DNA of 33,722 nucleotides from Cellulosilyticum sp. (GTDB taxonomy: Bacteria > Bacillota > Clostridia > Lachnospirales > Cellulosilyticaceae), in NCBI GenBank assembly GCA_017421915.1, contig JAFOHG010000019.1, positions 1 to 33,722 on the forward strand. The letters are read 5' to 3'. Below are positions 23,818-31,760 of this stretch, piece by piece. A program made the position numbers and the translations under genes. The notes beneath the pieces were generated by a model. The model did not search any database. It was not told where the DNA came from and worked only from the letters and a program-made list of their open reading frames with translations. Position 1 is the first letter of the stretch; the number at the start of each line of letters is the position of its first letter.

Positions 23818-24216
23818 GTGAGGAAAGTGGAAAAACAAGAAATCATTATGAATATTGAGCAAGACTTAAATGAAATGAGTAGATTAATATGGAACTATAT
23901 TGATGAAAAGTATATAGGCGTTATTAAACATAAAGTAGATGGATATAGAAGTGAATGTCAAGGAAATTTATGTAAGGAAGCACAACTTATTCAAGCAATG
24001 ATGCCTTTTTTACCAGAGCAAAGGAATATCTTGCAGCTTATTTTAGATGCTATGATTTATAACGAAGTGATAGAAAGAAGTTTAGAGGAACATAAGGAGT
24101 TAGGCTCTTTTTACCGCGATGAGAATAAGGAAAGGGAACAATTAAAGAAATTAGTTTATAAGCTTGTTATGGTAAAACTGATAAGAACAATAGAAGATAT
24201 GAGTGAAAAGAGTTAG
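23818..24216 (+). CDS. Uncharacterised helical protein, divergent from the 23117 unit
   Basis: The 132-residue, charged, helical protein contains MMPFLPEQRNILQLILDAM (61-79). This resembles the N-terminal LLPYL segment of the divergent neighbour at 23117 and the C-terminus of the 89-residue protein at 22811. I recognise no named family; it has two Cys (47, 52) and a long Glu/Lys-rich C-terminal helix. The GTG at 23818 is 12 bases after AAGGAGA. An in-frame GTG at 23827 and ATG at 23848 are alternatives, so the start is uncertain. The perfect terminator at 24264-24300 ends it. Confidence 0.6.
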   Translation: MRKVEKQEIIMNIEQDLNEMSRLIWNYIDEKYIGVIKHKVDGYRSECQGNLCKEAQLIQAMMPFLPEQRNILQLILDAMIYNEVIERSLEEHKELGSFYRDENKEREQLKKLVYKLVMVKLIRTIEDMSEKS

Positions 24217-24263
24217 AGATAGTTAGGTTGAGGGAAAAGTAAAATAAAGAAAGATATGTAATA

Positions 24264-24300
24264 TAAAAAGTGACCAAGAGCGCTCTTGGTCACTTTTTTT
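24264..24300. terminator. Perfect 16-bp palindromic terminator
   Basis: AAAAGTGACCAAGAGC is followed directly by its complement GCTCTTGGTCACTTTT and then more Ts. The ends are A/T runs, so it may act in both directions. Confidence 0.9.
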
Positions 24301-24337
24301 GTTACATATTAGGGGGAAGTTATAAAGGAAAAATTAC

Positions 24338-24577
24338 TTATTGAAGATCGTTTCTAAAAATACCGCAGTCATTTTTTGAAATGAACCAAATAACTAAAAC
24401 AATGATAACGATCCATAACCAAGTATTGTTACCACAGCCATTAAATAAACCACCTAATAAGCAGTCAGTGCCGCCACCAAATGAATTGCATCCGTTACCA
24501 GATAAGAGAAGTAATACAAATATAGCTATAATAACCAGCCATAAGCTATTGTCTTGTAAAAATCTAAAATCATCCAT
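24338..24577 (-). CDS. Small protein with two membrane helices and a Cys/Gly-rich loop
   Basis: The 79-residue protein has two hydrophobic helices (about 11-28 SLWLVIIAIFVLLLL and 53-68 WLWIVIIVLVIWFI). Between them is a Gly/Cys/Asn-rich loop with CNSFGGGTDC and GLFNGCGNN. The short end has a fourth Cys. I chose the ATG at 24577, which follows AGGAGG; a longer frame from 24640 adds an N-terminus with no such site. I recognise no named family. Short helical-hairpin proteins with Gly/Cys loops of this type are often spore- or envelope-associated in clostridia, which is inference only. It is convergent with the 23818 gene. Confidence 0.55.
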   Translation of the reverse strand: MDDFRFLQDNSLWLVIIAIFVLLLLSGNGCNSFGGGTDCLLGGLFNGCGNNTWLWIVIIVLVIWFISKNDCGIFRNDLQ

Positions 24578-24682
24578 GATAATGCCTCCTATATAAAAAA
24601 GTAAATACATTGAAATTTCTAATTTAAGTTTATGATACATTTATAAATAAAATTACTTGAAATGTCATAATCAGAAAAGATA

Positions 24683-24726
24683 CAAGTTATTTTACGGAAT
24701 ATCTCAAGTTACTTTATGAAATATTT
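24683..24726. repeat. Two tandem imperfect 22-bp repeats
   Basis: The unit at 24683-24704 is repeated at 24705-24726 with 18 of 22 positions identical, starting CAAGTTAYTTTA in both. The core AAGTTATTTT occurs again at 24901-24910, just downstream of the promoter. Confidence 0.7.
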
Positions 24727-24864
24727 TCGGTGAAATTAGAACAAGTTGATATCTAGTATAAGATAAGTGATATCTCTTGCTAACTTCTACATTACCTATA
24801 ATATGAGAGATGGAAATAAATGTTACAATTGTAGAAATTATTTTATTATTTTTAGAAAATTATA

Positions 24865-24893
24865 TTGACAGATAAAAATGTATTGTATACAAT
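24865..24893 (+). promoter_or_regulatory. Strong promoter with overlapping palindromic operator
   Basis: TTGACA (24865-24870), an exact 17-base spacer and TACAAT (24888-24893) form a near-consensus sigma-A promoter. A perfect palindrome ATTGTATACAAT (24882-24893) covers the -10. TTGTATACAA-type palindromes are known as sites for GntR-family repressors. Binding would block RNA polymerase, so repression is likely; the regulator is not in the window. Confidence 0.75.
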
Positions 24894-24956
24894 TATACAT
24901 AAGTTATTTTCAGACAATTAAAAGATTTATAGATATAAGTTGCAAGGGGTGATTAG

Positions 24957-26324
24957 ATGTTTGAACTAAACAAGAGAACTAACTTACTTACAAATACTGA
25001 AAAAAACCATCAATTGGAAGATAGAGAAACACCGAATATGTTTAGAGAATTCTTTCCATATGACGAAATTCCACGTGTTGCCTTCAATAATGTACACGTA
25101 CCAATGTATATGCAAGATGATATCTGCATTACAGATACAACATTTAGAGATGGGCAACAGTCAAGAGCACCTTATACAACTGAGCAGATTGTGACATTAT
25201 ATAAGTATTTACACAAGCTTAGTGGACCTAAAGGAATTATTAGACAAAGTGAATTCTTCTTATACAGTGAAAAAGATCGCGAAGCAGTTTATAAATGTAG
25301 GGAATTAGGTTATGAATTTCCGCAAATTACATCTTGGATTAGAGCATCAGAAAAAGATTTTGAGCTTGTTAGACAAATGGAGATTAGTGAAACAGGTATT
25401 TTAGTAAGCTGTTCGGATTATCATATTTTCCATAAGCTTCATATGAAACGTTCAGAGGCAATTGAACATTATACAAAGATTGTAAAGCAATGCATTAATA
25501 AAGGCATTATTCCACGCTGTCACTTTGAAGATATTACAAGGGCAGATATTTATAATTTTGTTGTACCATTTGCTAGAGAGTTAATGAAAATTAGTGAAGA
25601 GACTAAAATGCCAATTAAGATTCGTGCCTGTGATACAATGGGGTATGGAGTGAGTTATCCAGGAGCAATGATTCCAAGAAGTGTACCAGGTATTATGTAT
25701 GCTTTGCATCAATATGCAGGAGTGCCACATGAGTGGATTGAATGGCATGGGCATAATGATTTTTATCGTGCAGTAGCAAATTCAACAGCTGCATGGCTTT
25801 ATGGATGTAATAGTGTTAACTGTTCATTATTTGGTATTGGAGAAAGAACAGGTAATACACCACTTGAGGCAATGGTTATTGAGTATGCTCAACTTAAAGG
25901 TACATTAGATGGAATGGACACTACAGTTATCACAGAAATTGCAGAGTACTTTGAACATGAAATTGGTGAGCATATTCCTGAAAGAACACCATTTGTAGGA
26001 AAGAACTTCAATGTAACAAGGGCAGGTATTCATGCAGATGGATTATTAAAGAATGAAGAGATTTATAATATTTTTGATACAGATAAATTATTAAATAGAC
26101 CAGTTAGAGTTGCTGTAAGTAATACTTCTGGATTAGCAGGAATTGCACACTGGATTAGTAGCCATCCTAAATATATTAAGCTAAAAGGGATCGATAAGAA
26201 TGATTCATTATGTATAAGTATTAAGGCATGGGTAGATGCAGAATATGAGAGTGGACGTACTACAGTAATCTCAGACCATGAATTAGAAAATTATATTGAT
26301 CATTATATAGAAGAAAATAAATAA
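24957..26324 (+). CDS. Citrate (Re)-synthase / homocitrate synthase-like enzyme of the HMGL family
   Basis: The 455-residue protein belongs to the 2-isopropylmalate/homocitrate synthase (HMG-CoA lyase-like) family, which condenses acetyl-CoA with a 2-oxoacid. The barrel begins with ITDTTFRDGQQSR (58-70), where R64 and D65 are catalytic/metal residues. EWHGHNDF (262-269) has the metal-binding His pair H264 and H266. There is no LeuA-type C-terminal regulatory domain. The overall pattern, including RQSEFFLYSEKDREAVYKC and PRCHFEDITRADIY, fits the anaerobic Re-face citrate synthase branch as I know it (C. kluyveri type) better than LeuA or NifV. In that role it supplies citrate for glutamate synthesis. 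The exact substrate cannot be proved by eye. ATG 24957 follows AAGGGGTG. Confidence 0.82.
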   Translation: MFELNKRTNLLTNTEKNHQLEDRETPNMFREFFPYDEIPRVAFNNVHVPMYMQDDICITDTTFRDGQQSRAPYTTEQIVTLYKYLHKLSGPKGIIRQSEFFLYSEKDREAVYKCRELGYEFPQITSWIRASEKDFELVRQMEISETGILVSCSDYHIFHKLHMKRSEAIEHYTKIVKQCINKGIIPRCHFEDITRADIYNFVVPFARELMKISEETKMPIKIRACDTMGYGVSYPGAMIPRSVPGIMYALHQYAGVPHEWIEWHGHNDFYRAVANSTAAWLYGCNSVNCSLFGIGERTGNTPLEAMVIEYAQLKGTLDGMDTTVITEIAEYFEHEIGEHIPERTPFVGKNFNVTRAGIHADGLLKNEEIYNIFDTDKLLNRPVRVAVSNTSGLAGIAHWISSHPKYIKLKGIDKNDSLCISIKAWVDAEYESGRTTVISDHELENYIDHYIEENK

Positions 26325-26366
26325 TTAAAAAATGCGTATCAGCTAAAAAGTTGATGCGCTTTTTGT
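26325..26366 (+). terminator. Terminator after the Re-type synthase
   Basis: AAAAATGCGTATCA pairs with TGATGCGCTTTTT (one G-T wobble) around a 9-base loop, ending in a T-run. Confidence 0.85.
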
Positions 26367-26520
26367 TAAGTAGAAGGATTATATAGAGTTAATTAATATC
26401 TAAAATGAATAAAGAAAAGAAAGTATTAAAAGATGATAGTCAATATTTAAGGCTGATAGTTAATTGGAAATTGATGATATAGGTTAATAAAAATAAAGGG
26501 GTAAATTTCTTAAAAAAATG

Positions 26521-26549
26521 TTGACTTATAGTATTATTTAGTGTAACAT
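26521..26549 (+). promoter_or_regulatory. Promoter of the tRNA cluster
   Basis: TTGACT (26521-26526), a 17-base spacer and TAACAT (26544-26549). It lies 15 bases before tRNA-Glu, leaving a very short leader as expected for a stable RNA operon. Confidence 0.7.
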
Positions 26550-26564
26550 AATACAAGTCAACAA

Positions 26565-26636
26565 GGCCCATTGGTCAAGCGGTTAAGACATCGCCCTTTC
26601 ACGGCGGTAACACGGGTTCGATTCCCGTATGGGTCA
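26565..26636 (+). tRNA. tRNA-Glu (UUC)
   Basis: The acceptor arms GGCCCAT and ATGGGTC pair, with discriminator A at 26636. The anticodon stem TCGCC/GGCGG encloses CTTTCAC with anticodon TTC at 26598-26600. The T-arm has GGTTCGATTCC. CCA is not encoded. Confidence 0.95.
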
Positions 26637-26698
26637 TTTATAATAGAATAGTTTATTAAAATTTGTTCTATTGTAAAGCATATAGTAAAAATATAAAA

Positions 26699-26773
26699 CG
26701 GGGTGTGGCTCAGTTTGGCTAGAGCGCCTGATTTGGGTTCAGGAGGCCGCAGGTTCGAGTCCTGTCACCCCGA
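26699..26773 (+). tRNA. tRNA-Pro (UGG)
   Basis: The acceptor arms CGGGGTG and CACCCCG pair, with discriminator A at 26773. The anticodon stem CCTGA/TCAGG encloses TTTGGGT with anticodon TGG at 26734-26736. CCA is not encoded. Confidence 0.95.
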
Positions 26774-26777
26774 TTAT

Positions 26778-26850
26778 GGGTCACTAGCTCAGTCGGTAGA
26801 GCACTTGACTTTTAATCAAGTTGTCCCGGGTTCGATTCCCGGGTGGCTCA
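26778..26850 (+). tRNA. tRNA-Lys (UUU)
   Basis: The acceptor arms GGGTCAC and GTGGCTC pair with two wobbles; the discriminator is A at 26850. The anticodon stem CTTGA/TCAAG encloses CTTTTAA with anticodon TTT at 26811-26813. CCA is not encoded. It follows tRNA-Pro by 4 bases and is the last tRNA of the cluster. Confidence 0.95.
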
Positions 26851-26854
26851 GTAC

Positions 26855-26887
26855 GAAACCAGTAAACTTAAGGTTTACTGGTTTTTT
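26855..26887 (+). terminator. Terminator of the tRNA cluster
   Basis: AACCAGTAAAC and GTTTACTGGTT form an 11-bp stem with loop TTAAG, followed by six Ts. Confidence 0.92.
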
Positions 26888-26978
26888 GTATGTATTATAT
26901 TGTCAAAAAAAGGATTATTGATGAAATGTAAATTATGTATTAAGATAGTCATTAGAGTCGATATAAAGGAGTACTAAT

Positions 26979-28628
26979 TTGATTGGCGGTGAGAATATGG
27001 AAGAAATAGCTCTTTATAAGGAAGAAAAGAAAATGAAAAAGGTATTTAAGAAAAGAATAAAAAAAATATGGGGAATAGGGTTAGGCGTACTAGCCTTTAC
27101 TTATATAGGAGGTGTAATTTATTTTTCGTCACACTTTTTATGGAATAGTACATTAAATGGGATAAATGTTTCTAATAAAACAATAAAAAGCATCGTAAAA
27201 ATGATGGATCATTATGAGTTAGAAGTTGTACAAAGTGCAATAGATGGAGAAGAAGTAAAAGAAACCATTAGTGGCGCATCATTTGGTATGAAATTACAGG
27301 ATGAAGCAGTTATTTCTGAGCTTATCAAAAAACAAAACAAATATTTATGGTTTATCCCAGGAAAAAATGATTATACAGCTGAGGATTATATTACAATAGA
27401 TGATAATGCGTTAGAAACTACTATTTTAGGTTTAAAAGGCTTTAATAAAAACTTTTATGAGGAGCCAGTTGATGCCAAAATTACAGAATATAATAAGGAT
27501 ACAGGCTATCAAATTATTAAAGAAGAAGAAGGCAATAAGTTAGATAAAGAAAAAACACTTCAAACAGTAAAAAAGGCTATTTTAAATTTAGAACCAAAAG
27601 TTAATCTAATGGACGATGATTGTTATGAGCATCCAAGTGTAAGAAGTGATGATGTAACTTTACAAGAACAATTAAAAACATTAAATCAATATGTTAATAC
27701 AAAAATTACATATGAATTTGGAGACAATAAAGAAGTAGTTGATGGTAGCCTTATTAGCCAATGGTTATCTATAAAGGATGATAAGGTCGTATTGTCACAA
27801 AAAGCTGTAGAAGAGTATGTTGCTTCACTAAGAAAAAAATATGATACCATCTTTAGAAAAAGAGAATTTATGACAAGCTACGGTAAACAAATTATCATTG
27901 ATGGTGGTGACTATGGTTGGTGGATGAATTATGGCGCAGAAGCAAAAGCGTTATATGAGATGATACAAAAAGGTGAAAGTGGCAATCGTACACCAATCTA
28001 TTTCCAAACAGCTAAACAATATGGCAAGAATGATTATGGAGATACTTATGTAGAAATTAACTTAACAGCTCAGCACTTATTTTTCTATAAAGATGGTAAG
28101 AAGATTTTAGAATCTGATATTGTTACAGGAAATACCTCTACAGGACATAAAACACCACCAGGTGTATACGGTATAACTTATAAAGAAAGAGATGCAGTTT
28201 TAGTAGGAGAAAATTATCAAACGCCTGTGGCTTATTGGATGCCTTTTAATAAGGATATAGGACTTCATGATGCGTTTTGGAAAAATGAATTTGGTAGTGA
28301 TTTTTATCAAACAGATGGTTCTCATGGATGTATTAATCTTCCATATGCAGTTGCAAAACAGCTTTATGAATATGTGGAGAAGGGAACGCCTGTTATTTGC
28401 TATGAATTAGCGGATACAGAATCAAAAAATATTACAAAACAAACGCCAGAAGAAATTGCACAGTTTGCAATAGACGCGATTAATCGAATTGGTGATGTAA
28501 CAAAAAATAGTGGTAAAAAAATAGAACGTGCAAGGAAAGTTTATAATAAAATAAATGCAGAAGCAAAAAAATGTGTTTCAAACTATAATACATTAGTAGC
28601 AGCTGAACAAAAATTTAAATCGCTATAA
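26979..28628 (+). CDS. L,D-transpeptidase with peptidoglycan-binding-type N-terminal domain
   Basis: The 549-residue membrane-anchored cell-wall enzyme has a cytosolic Lys-rich start, one membrane helix (about 30-51), an extracellular PG-binding-4-like region (about 90-340), and a YkuD transpeptidase domain (about 350-480). YkuD enzymes make 3-3 cross-links in peptidoglycan or attach proteins. The catalytic site is SHGCINLP with C451. The upstream GLHDAF supplies the conserved His. A C-terminal helical tail follows (about 490-549). The start is TTG at 26979, 7-8 bases after AAAGGAG; the in-frame ATG at 26997 has only GGTGAG and is the alternative. It lies after the tRNA terminator. Confidence 0.9.
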   Translation: MIGGENMEEIALYKEEKKMKKVFKKRIKKIWGIGLGVLAFTYIGGVIYFSSHFLWNSTLNGINVSNKTIKSIVKMMDHYELEVVQSAIDGEEVKETISGASFGMKLQDEAVISELIKKQNKYLWFIPGKNDYTAEDYITIDDNALETTILGLKGFNKNFYEEPVDAKITEYNKDTGYQIIKEEEGNKLDKEKTLQTVKKAILNLEPKVNLMDDDCYEHPSVRSDDVTLQEQLKTLNQYVNTKITYEFGDNKEVVDGSLISQWLSIKDDKVVLSQKAVEEYVASLRKKYDTIFRKREFMTSYGKQIIIDGGDYGWWMNYGAEAKALYEMIQKGESGNRTPIYFQTAKQYGKNDYGDTYVEINLTAQHLFFYKDGKKILESDIVTGNTSTGHKTPPGVYGITYKERDAVLVGENYQTPVAYWMPFNKDIGLHDAFWKNEFGSDFYQTDGSHGCINLPYAVAKQLYEYVEKGTPVICYELADTESKNITKQTPEEIAQFAIDAINRIGDVTKNSGKKIERARKVYNKINAEAKKCVSNYNTLVAAEQKFKSL

Positions 28629-28670
28629 CATAAATGTAATAGAACTAGAAGGTAAAATCATAAGTTTAAA

Positions 28671-28679
28671 TGGTATAAT
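28671..28679 (+). promoter_or_regulatory. Extended -10 promoter of the flavin reductase gene
   Basis: TGGTATAAT gives TATAAT at 28674-28679 with a TGn extension and no clear -35. The surrounding ATGGTATAATTAA is identical to the degV promoter at 8911-8923. Confidence 0.55.
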
Positions 28680-28740
28680 TAAAAAGACAAAAGATTTAAA
28701 GTTATTAAAAATCATTGAAATAATGAATGGGAGGAACCAT

Positions 28741-29250
28741 ATGAATCAGTTTAAAGTAATTAGACCAGAAGAAATTAGTAAAAATGCCTTTGAGTTACTT
28801 GGGAAAGATTGGACACTTATTACAGCAAAAAAAGGTGACAAAGTAAATACAATGACTGCTTCTTGGGGGGGAGTAGGTGTTTTTTGGGGAGCAGATGTGG
28901 TCTATATTTTTGTACGTCAAACAAGATATACAAAAGAATTTATTGATGCATCTGATGAATTTTCATTAACATTCTTTAATCCGGATCAATATCGCAAGAC
29001 ATTAAGTTATTTAGGAAAAGTATCAGGACGCACAGAGGATAAAATTACAAAAGCAGGGTTAACTGTAGTAGAACAAAATGGTATTCCGTTTTTCGAAGAA
29101 GCAGATATGGCTATCCTTTGTAAAAAAGTAGGTCAATACTATATAGACCCAAAAGGGATATTAGATGAAACAGTTATTCCAAAGTGGTATGCAGATAATA
29201 ATTATCATGATATGTACATTGGAAAGATTATAGAAGTTTTGAAGAAATAG
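28741..29250 (+). CDS. Flavin reductase family (flavoredoxin-like) protein
   Basis: The 169-residue protein fits the FMN-binding split-barrel flavin reductase / flavoredoxin family. The diagnostic N-terminal part is WTLITAKKGDKVNTMTASWG, where the Thr-Ala-Ser-Trp loop contacts FMN. VYIFVRQTRYTKEFI and FSLTFF with the following YLGKVSGR are also typical. It probably carries electrons or reduces a small acceptor in the cytosol; the partner is unknown. The ATG at 28741 follows GGGAGG at the right spacing; an upstream in-frame ATG at 28723 does not have a site. It has its own extended -10 promoter and terminator. Confidence 0.85.
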   Translation: MNQFKVIRPEEISKNAFELLGKDWTLITAKKGDKVNTMTASWGGVGVFWGADVVYIFVRQTRYTKEFIDASDEFSLTFFNPDQYRKTLSYLGKVSGRTEDKITKAGLTVVEQNGIPFFEEADMAILCKKVGQYYIDPKGILDETVIPKWYADNNYHDMYIGKIIEVLKK

Positions 29251-29265
29251 AGTAAAATAAGAACT

Positions 29266-29304
29266 AAAAAATCCAGTAAAGCTTAGGTTTTACTGGATTT
29301 TTTT
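29266..29304 (+). terminator. Terminator after the flavin reductase gene
   Basis: AAAATCCAGTAAA and TTTACTGGATTTT form a 13-bp stem with a short loop, followed by more Ts. Confidence 0.9.
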
Positions 29305-29369
29305 AATAAGCCATAGAAATTAGCTATATACAGATGTATAATAAGCCTATATAGAAGGGGGGATTTAAA

Positions 29370-29801
29370 ATGAGACATTTAAAAAATTTATTAGAAGAAG
29401 CAGGATTTAAAGTTCGTGAAGTATCAGAAACGATTCTACCATTCCAAAATTTAATAGCGCTTATTATTAATGAAAATCTAAAGTTTGTTTATGAAGAAGA
29501 AGTAGATGGAACTTTGATGATTAGAGAGATTAGGGTGGATGAAGAGTATTTGAATTTAGGATACACAACGAGACTTTTGGAATTTTTACATAAGCAAAAT
29601 GAGTATAATATCATTCTTCCATTTGTGACAACACCTAAATTGGCGCATATTTGTGAGAAGTTAGGGATTGAAAGAGATGATCATTGTGTGGATTATTACG
29701 GATATAATAGCGCATTTTATGCCATTGCGAAAAATTATATTTTCTATGAGGGACGATATGGTCATTATATTGTGAGAAGGATAGAGTTAAACAATGAATA
29801 G
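29370..29801 (+). CDS. GNAT-like protein, divergent
   Basis: The 143-residue protein has a weak GNAT pattern. EIRVDEEYLNLGYTTRLLEFL (about 49-69) resembles the motif-A strand and acetyl-CoA loop. AHICEKLGIERDD resembles the motif-B ending. The usual R/Q-x-x-G-x-G/A loop is altered (NLGYTT), so acetyl-CoA binding is uncertain. The C-terminal part is rich in Tyr and aromatic residues (YYGYNSAFYAIAKNYIFYEG). The ATG at 29370 follows GAAGGGGGGA, and a TATAAT lies at 29337-29342. It is a single-gene unit facing glnS. It may be a degenerate or specialised acetyltransferase; the fold call is moderate. Confidence 0.55.
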   Translation: MRHLKNLLEEAGFKVREVSETILPFQNLIALIINENLKFVYEEEVDGTLMIREIRVDEEYLNLGYTTRLLEFLHKQNEYNIILPFVTTPKLAHICEKLGIERDDHCVDYYGYNSAFYAIAKNYIFYEGRYGHYIVRRIELNNE

Positions 29802-29835
29802 AGGCATAGAATTGAAAAATATAAATAAAATAAAT

Positions 29836-29877
29836 TAAAGGGCGAGTGAGGGAATAAAACCAACACTCGCCTTTTAA
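29836..29877. terminator. Bidirectional terminator between the GNAT-like gene and glnS
   Basis: AAAGGGCGAGTG and CACTCGCCTTT pair with one bulge around a 15-base loop. The plus side ends in TTTTAATATTATTTTT; the minus side reads into a T-rich run. Confidence 0.85.
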
Positions 29878-29885
29878 TATTATTT

Positions 29886-31544
29886 TTATAATTTAAATGA
29901 ACTTTTTAATGGTACGATTCTGTTGAATACTAAGTGATCTTTAGTACCGTATTTAGAATCCAAGCAGTAGAAACCATTTCTTACGAATTGGAATTTATCT
30001 AATGCTTTTACATCTTCAAATGCTTCACCTTCAACAAATCCATGTTTCACTTCAAGTGAGTTAGGATTAATTTGCTCTAAGAAGTGTTTCCCTTCGTTTT
30101 CTGGAGCATCATCTAAAATGAGTGGCTCATATAATCTAAACTCAGCTGGTTTAGAAGTTGTAGCATCTACCCAGTGGATAGTAGCTTTTACTTTACGACC
30201 TGTAAAGCCAGAACCACTCTTAGTTTCTGGGTCATAAGTACAGTGTACTTCTTTGATTGAGCCATCTTCGTTTTTAATAACTTCTGTACATTTTACAAAG
30301 TAAGCACCTTTAAGGCGTACTTCGTTACCTGGGAATAATCTGAAGTATTTAGCAACAGGTTCTTCCATAAAGTCTTCACGTTCAATGTAAAGTTCACGAG
30401 AGAATGGTACCATACGTGTACCTTTTTCAGGGTCTTTTGCATTGTTTTCAATTTCTAGAAGTTCTGTTTGACCTTCTGGATAGTTTGTGATTACTAATTT
30501 AATTGGGTCTACAACAGCCATACGAAGTGGTGCTTTTGGTTGTAAGTCTTCACGGAGGAAGAAGTCAAGCATTTGGCTATCAATTGTAGAATCTGCTTTA
30601 GATACACCAATTTCTTTACAAAATGCACGAATAGCTTCTGGTGTATAACCACGTCTACGGAGACCTGCAATAGTAGGCATACGTGGGTCATCCCAACCAT
30701 CAACTACACCTTCATTTACAAGTTGTAAAAGTTTACGTTTACTCATAACTGTGTTTGTCATGTTAAGACGAGCAAACTCGATTTGGCGAGGTTTTACTTC
30801 CATTTCACATTCGTTTACTACCCAGTCATAAAGTGGACGGTGTGCTTCAAATTCTAATGTACAAATAGAGTGTGTAATACCTTCAATAGCATCTTCAAGT
30901 GGATGAGCAAAGTCATACATTGGATAGATGCACCATTTATCACCAGTATTGTGGTGTGTTGCGTGAGCAATACGATAGATGATAGGATCACGCATATTCA
31001 TATTAGGTGAAGACATATCGATTTTAGCACGAAGTACTTTTTCACCATCTGCAAATTCACCATTTTTCATACGTTCAAATAAGTCAAGGTTTTCTTCAAC
31101 GCTTCTTTCGCGGAATGGACTGTTTTTACCTGGTTCAGTTAATGTACCACGGTATTCTTTAGCTTGTTCTGGTGTAAGATCACAAACATATGCTTTACCT
31201 TTTTTAATAAGAAGAACAGCACGATTATACATTTCTTCAAAGTAGTTAGATGCAAAGAATACATCTGCCCATTTAACACCAAGCCATTTAACGTCAGCTT
31301 CAATAGATTCTACATATTCTGTATCTTCTTTAACAGGGTTTGTATCATCAAATCTAAGGTTTGTTTTTCCTTTGAATTCTTCAGCTAATCCAAAGTTAAG
31401 TAAAATAGATTTAGCATGCCCGATGTGTAAGTAACCATTTGGTTCAGGTGGGAAACGCGTAATAATTTCTTTATGTTTGCCTGATTCTAAATCATCCACA
31501 ATGATATTACGGATGAAATTAGATGAATTATTCTCTAATGACAT
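29886..31544 (-). CDS. glnS: Glutaminyl-tRNA synthetase
   Basis: This class I synthetase charges tRNA-Gln directly (552 aa, normal bacterial length). The HIGH motif lies at 40-43 in [15 protein letters not shown]. The KMSKS-equivalent is VMSKR (266-270). The catalytic domain has the GlnRS/GluRS signature FDDTNP (65-70), and the C-terminal beta-barrel anticodon domain begins near residue 340. HIGH with [11 protein letters not shown] separates it from GluRS. The ATG at 31544 has GTGAGGT upstream. It is a single-gene unit. Many low-GC Gram-positives lack GlnRS and use GatCAB instead; its presence is therefore notable but is also seen in other clostridia. Confidence 0.96.
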   Translation of the reverse strand: MSLENNSSNFIRNIIVDDLESGKHKEIITRFPPEPNGYLHIGHAKSILLNFGLAEEFKGKTNLRFDDTNPVKEDTEYVESIEADVKWLGVKWADVFFASNYFEEMYNRAVLLIKKGKAYVCDLTPEQAKEYRGTLTEPGKNSPFRERSVEENLDLFERMKNGEFADGEKVLRAKIDMSSPNMNMRDPIIYRIAHATHHNTGDKWCIYPMYDFAHPLEDAIEGITHSICTLEFEAHRPLYDWVVNECEMEVKPRQIEFARLNMTNTVMSKRKLLQLVNEGVVDGWDDPRMPTIAGLRRRGYTPEAIRAFCKEIGVSKADSTIDSQMLDFFLREDLQPKAPLRMAVVDPIKLVITNYPEGQTELLEIENNAKDPEKGTRMVPFSRELYIEREDFMEEPVAKYFRLFPGNEVRLKGAYFVKCTEVIKNEDGSIKEVHCTYDPETKSGSGFTGRKVKATIHWVDATTSKPAEFRLYEPLILDDAPENEGKHFLEQINPNSLEVKHGFVEGEAFEDVKALDKFQFVRNGFYCLDSKYGTKDHLVFNRIVPLKSSFKL

Positions 31545-31729
31545 ATTTTCAACCTCACTTATTAATGGAATTCATTAATTTTAGTACTTATAAAAACTTA
31601 CATTTGAGTATGTACAGTTTTTATATGGATTATCCTTATATTTTAACGGAATTTATAGAAAAAATAAAGAGTGAGTTTAAGTAAATACAGGAAAAAGAAA
31701 AAAGAGAGTAGGAATAGTTCGATAAATAT

Positions 31730-31760
31730 AGAAGCACGCCATTAAATGCAGCGTGCTTCT
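31730..31760 (-). terminator. Terminator overlapping the end of the histidine phosphatase gene
   Basis: AGAAGCACGC (31730-31739) and GCGTGCTTCT (31751-31760) form a perfect 10-bp stem. On the minus strand it is followed by ATATTTAT. The stem's first arm encodes the last residues of the protein. Confidence 0.75.

Larger units (their letters stand above)
24578..24956. other. AT-rich divergent control region upstream of the Re-type synthase
   Basis: This region between divergent genes holds a 22-bp imperfect tandem repeat (24683-24726), two GATATCT copies near 24750-24775, a strong promoter (24865-24893) and a 12-bp palindrome over its -10 (24882-24893). I see no open reading frame or structured RNA that I can support. 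Confidence 0.5.

Noticed and set aside
26703..26921. Open frame of 72 codons over the tRNA genes
   Set aside because: It lies on tRNA-Pro and tRNA-Lys sequence and is a typical false frame from tRNA genes; the RNA folds are clear.
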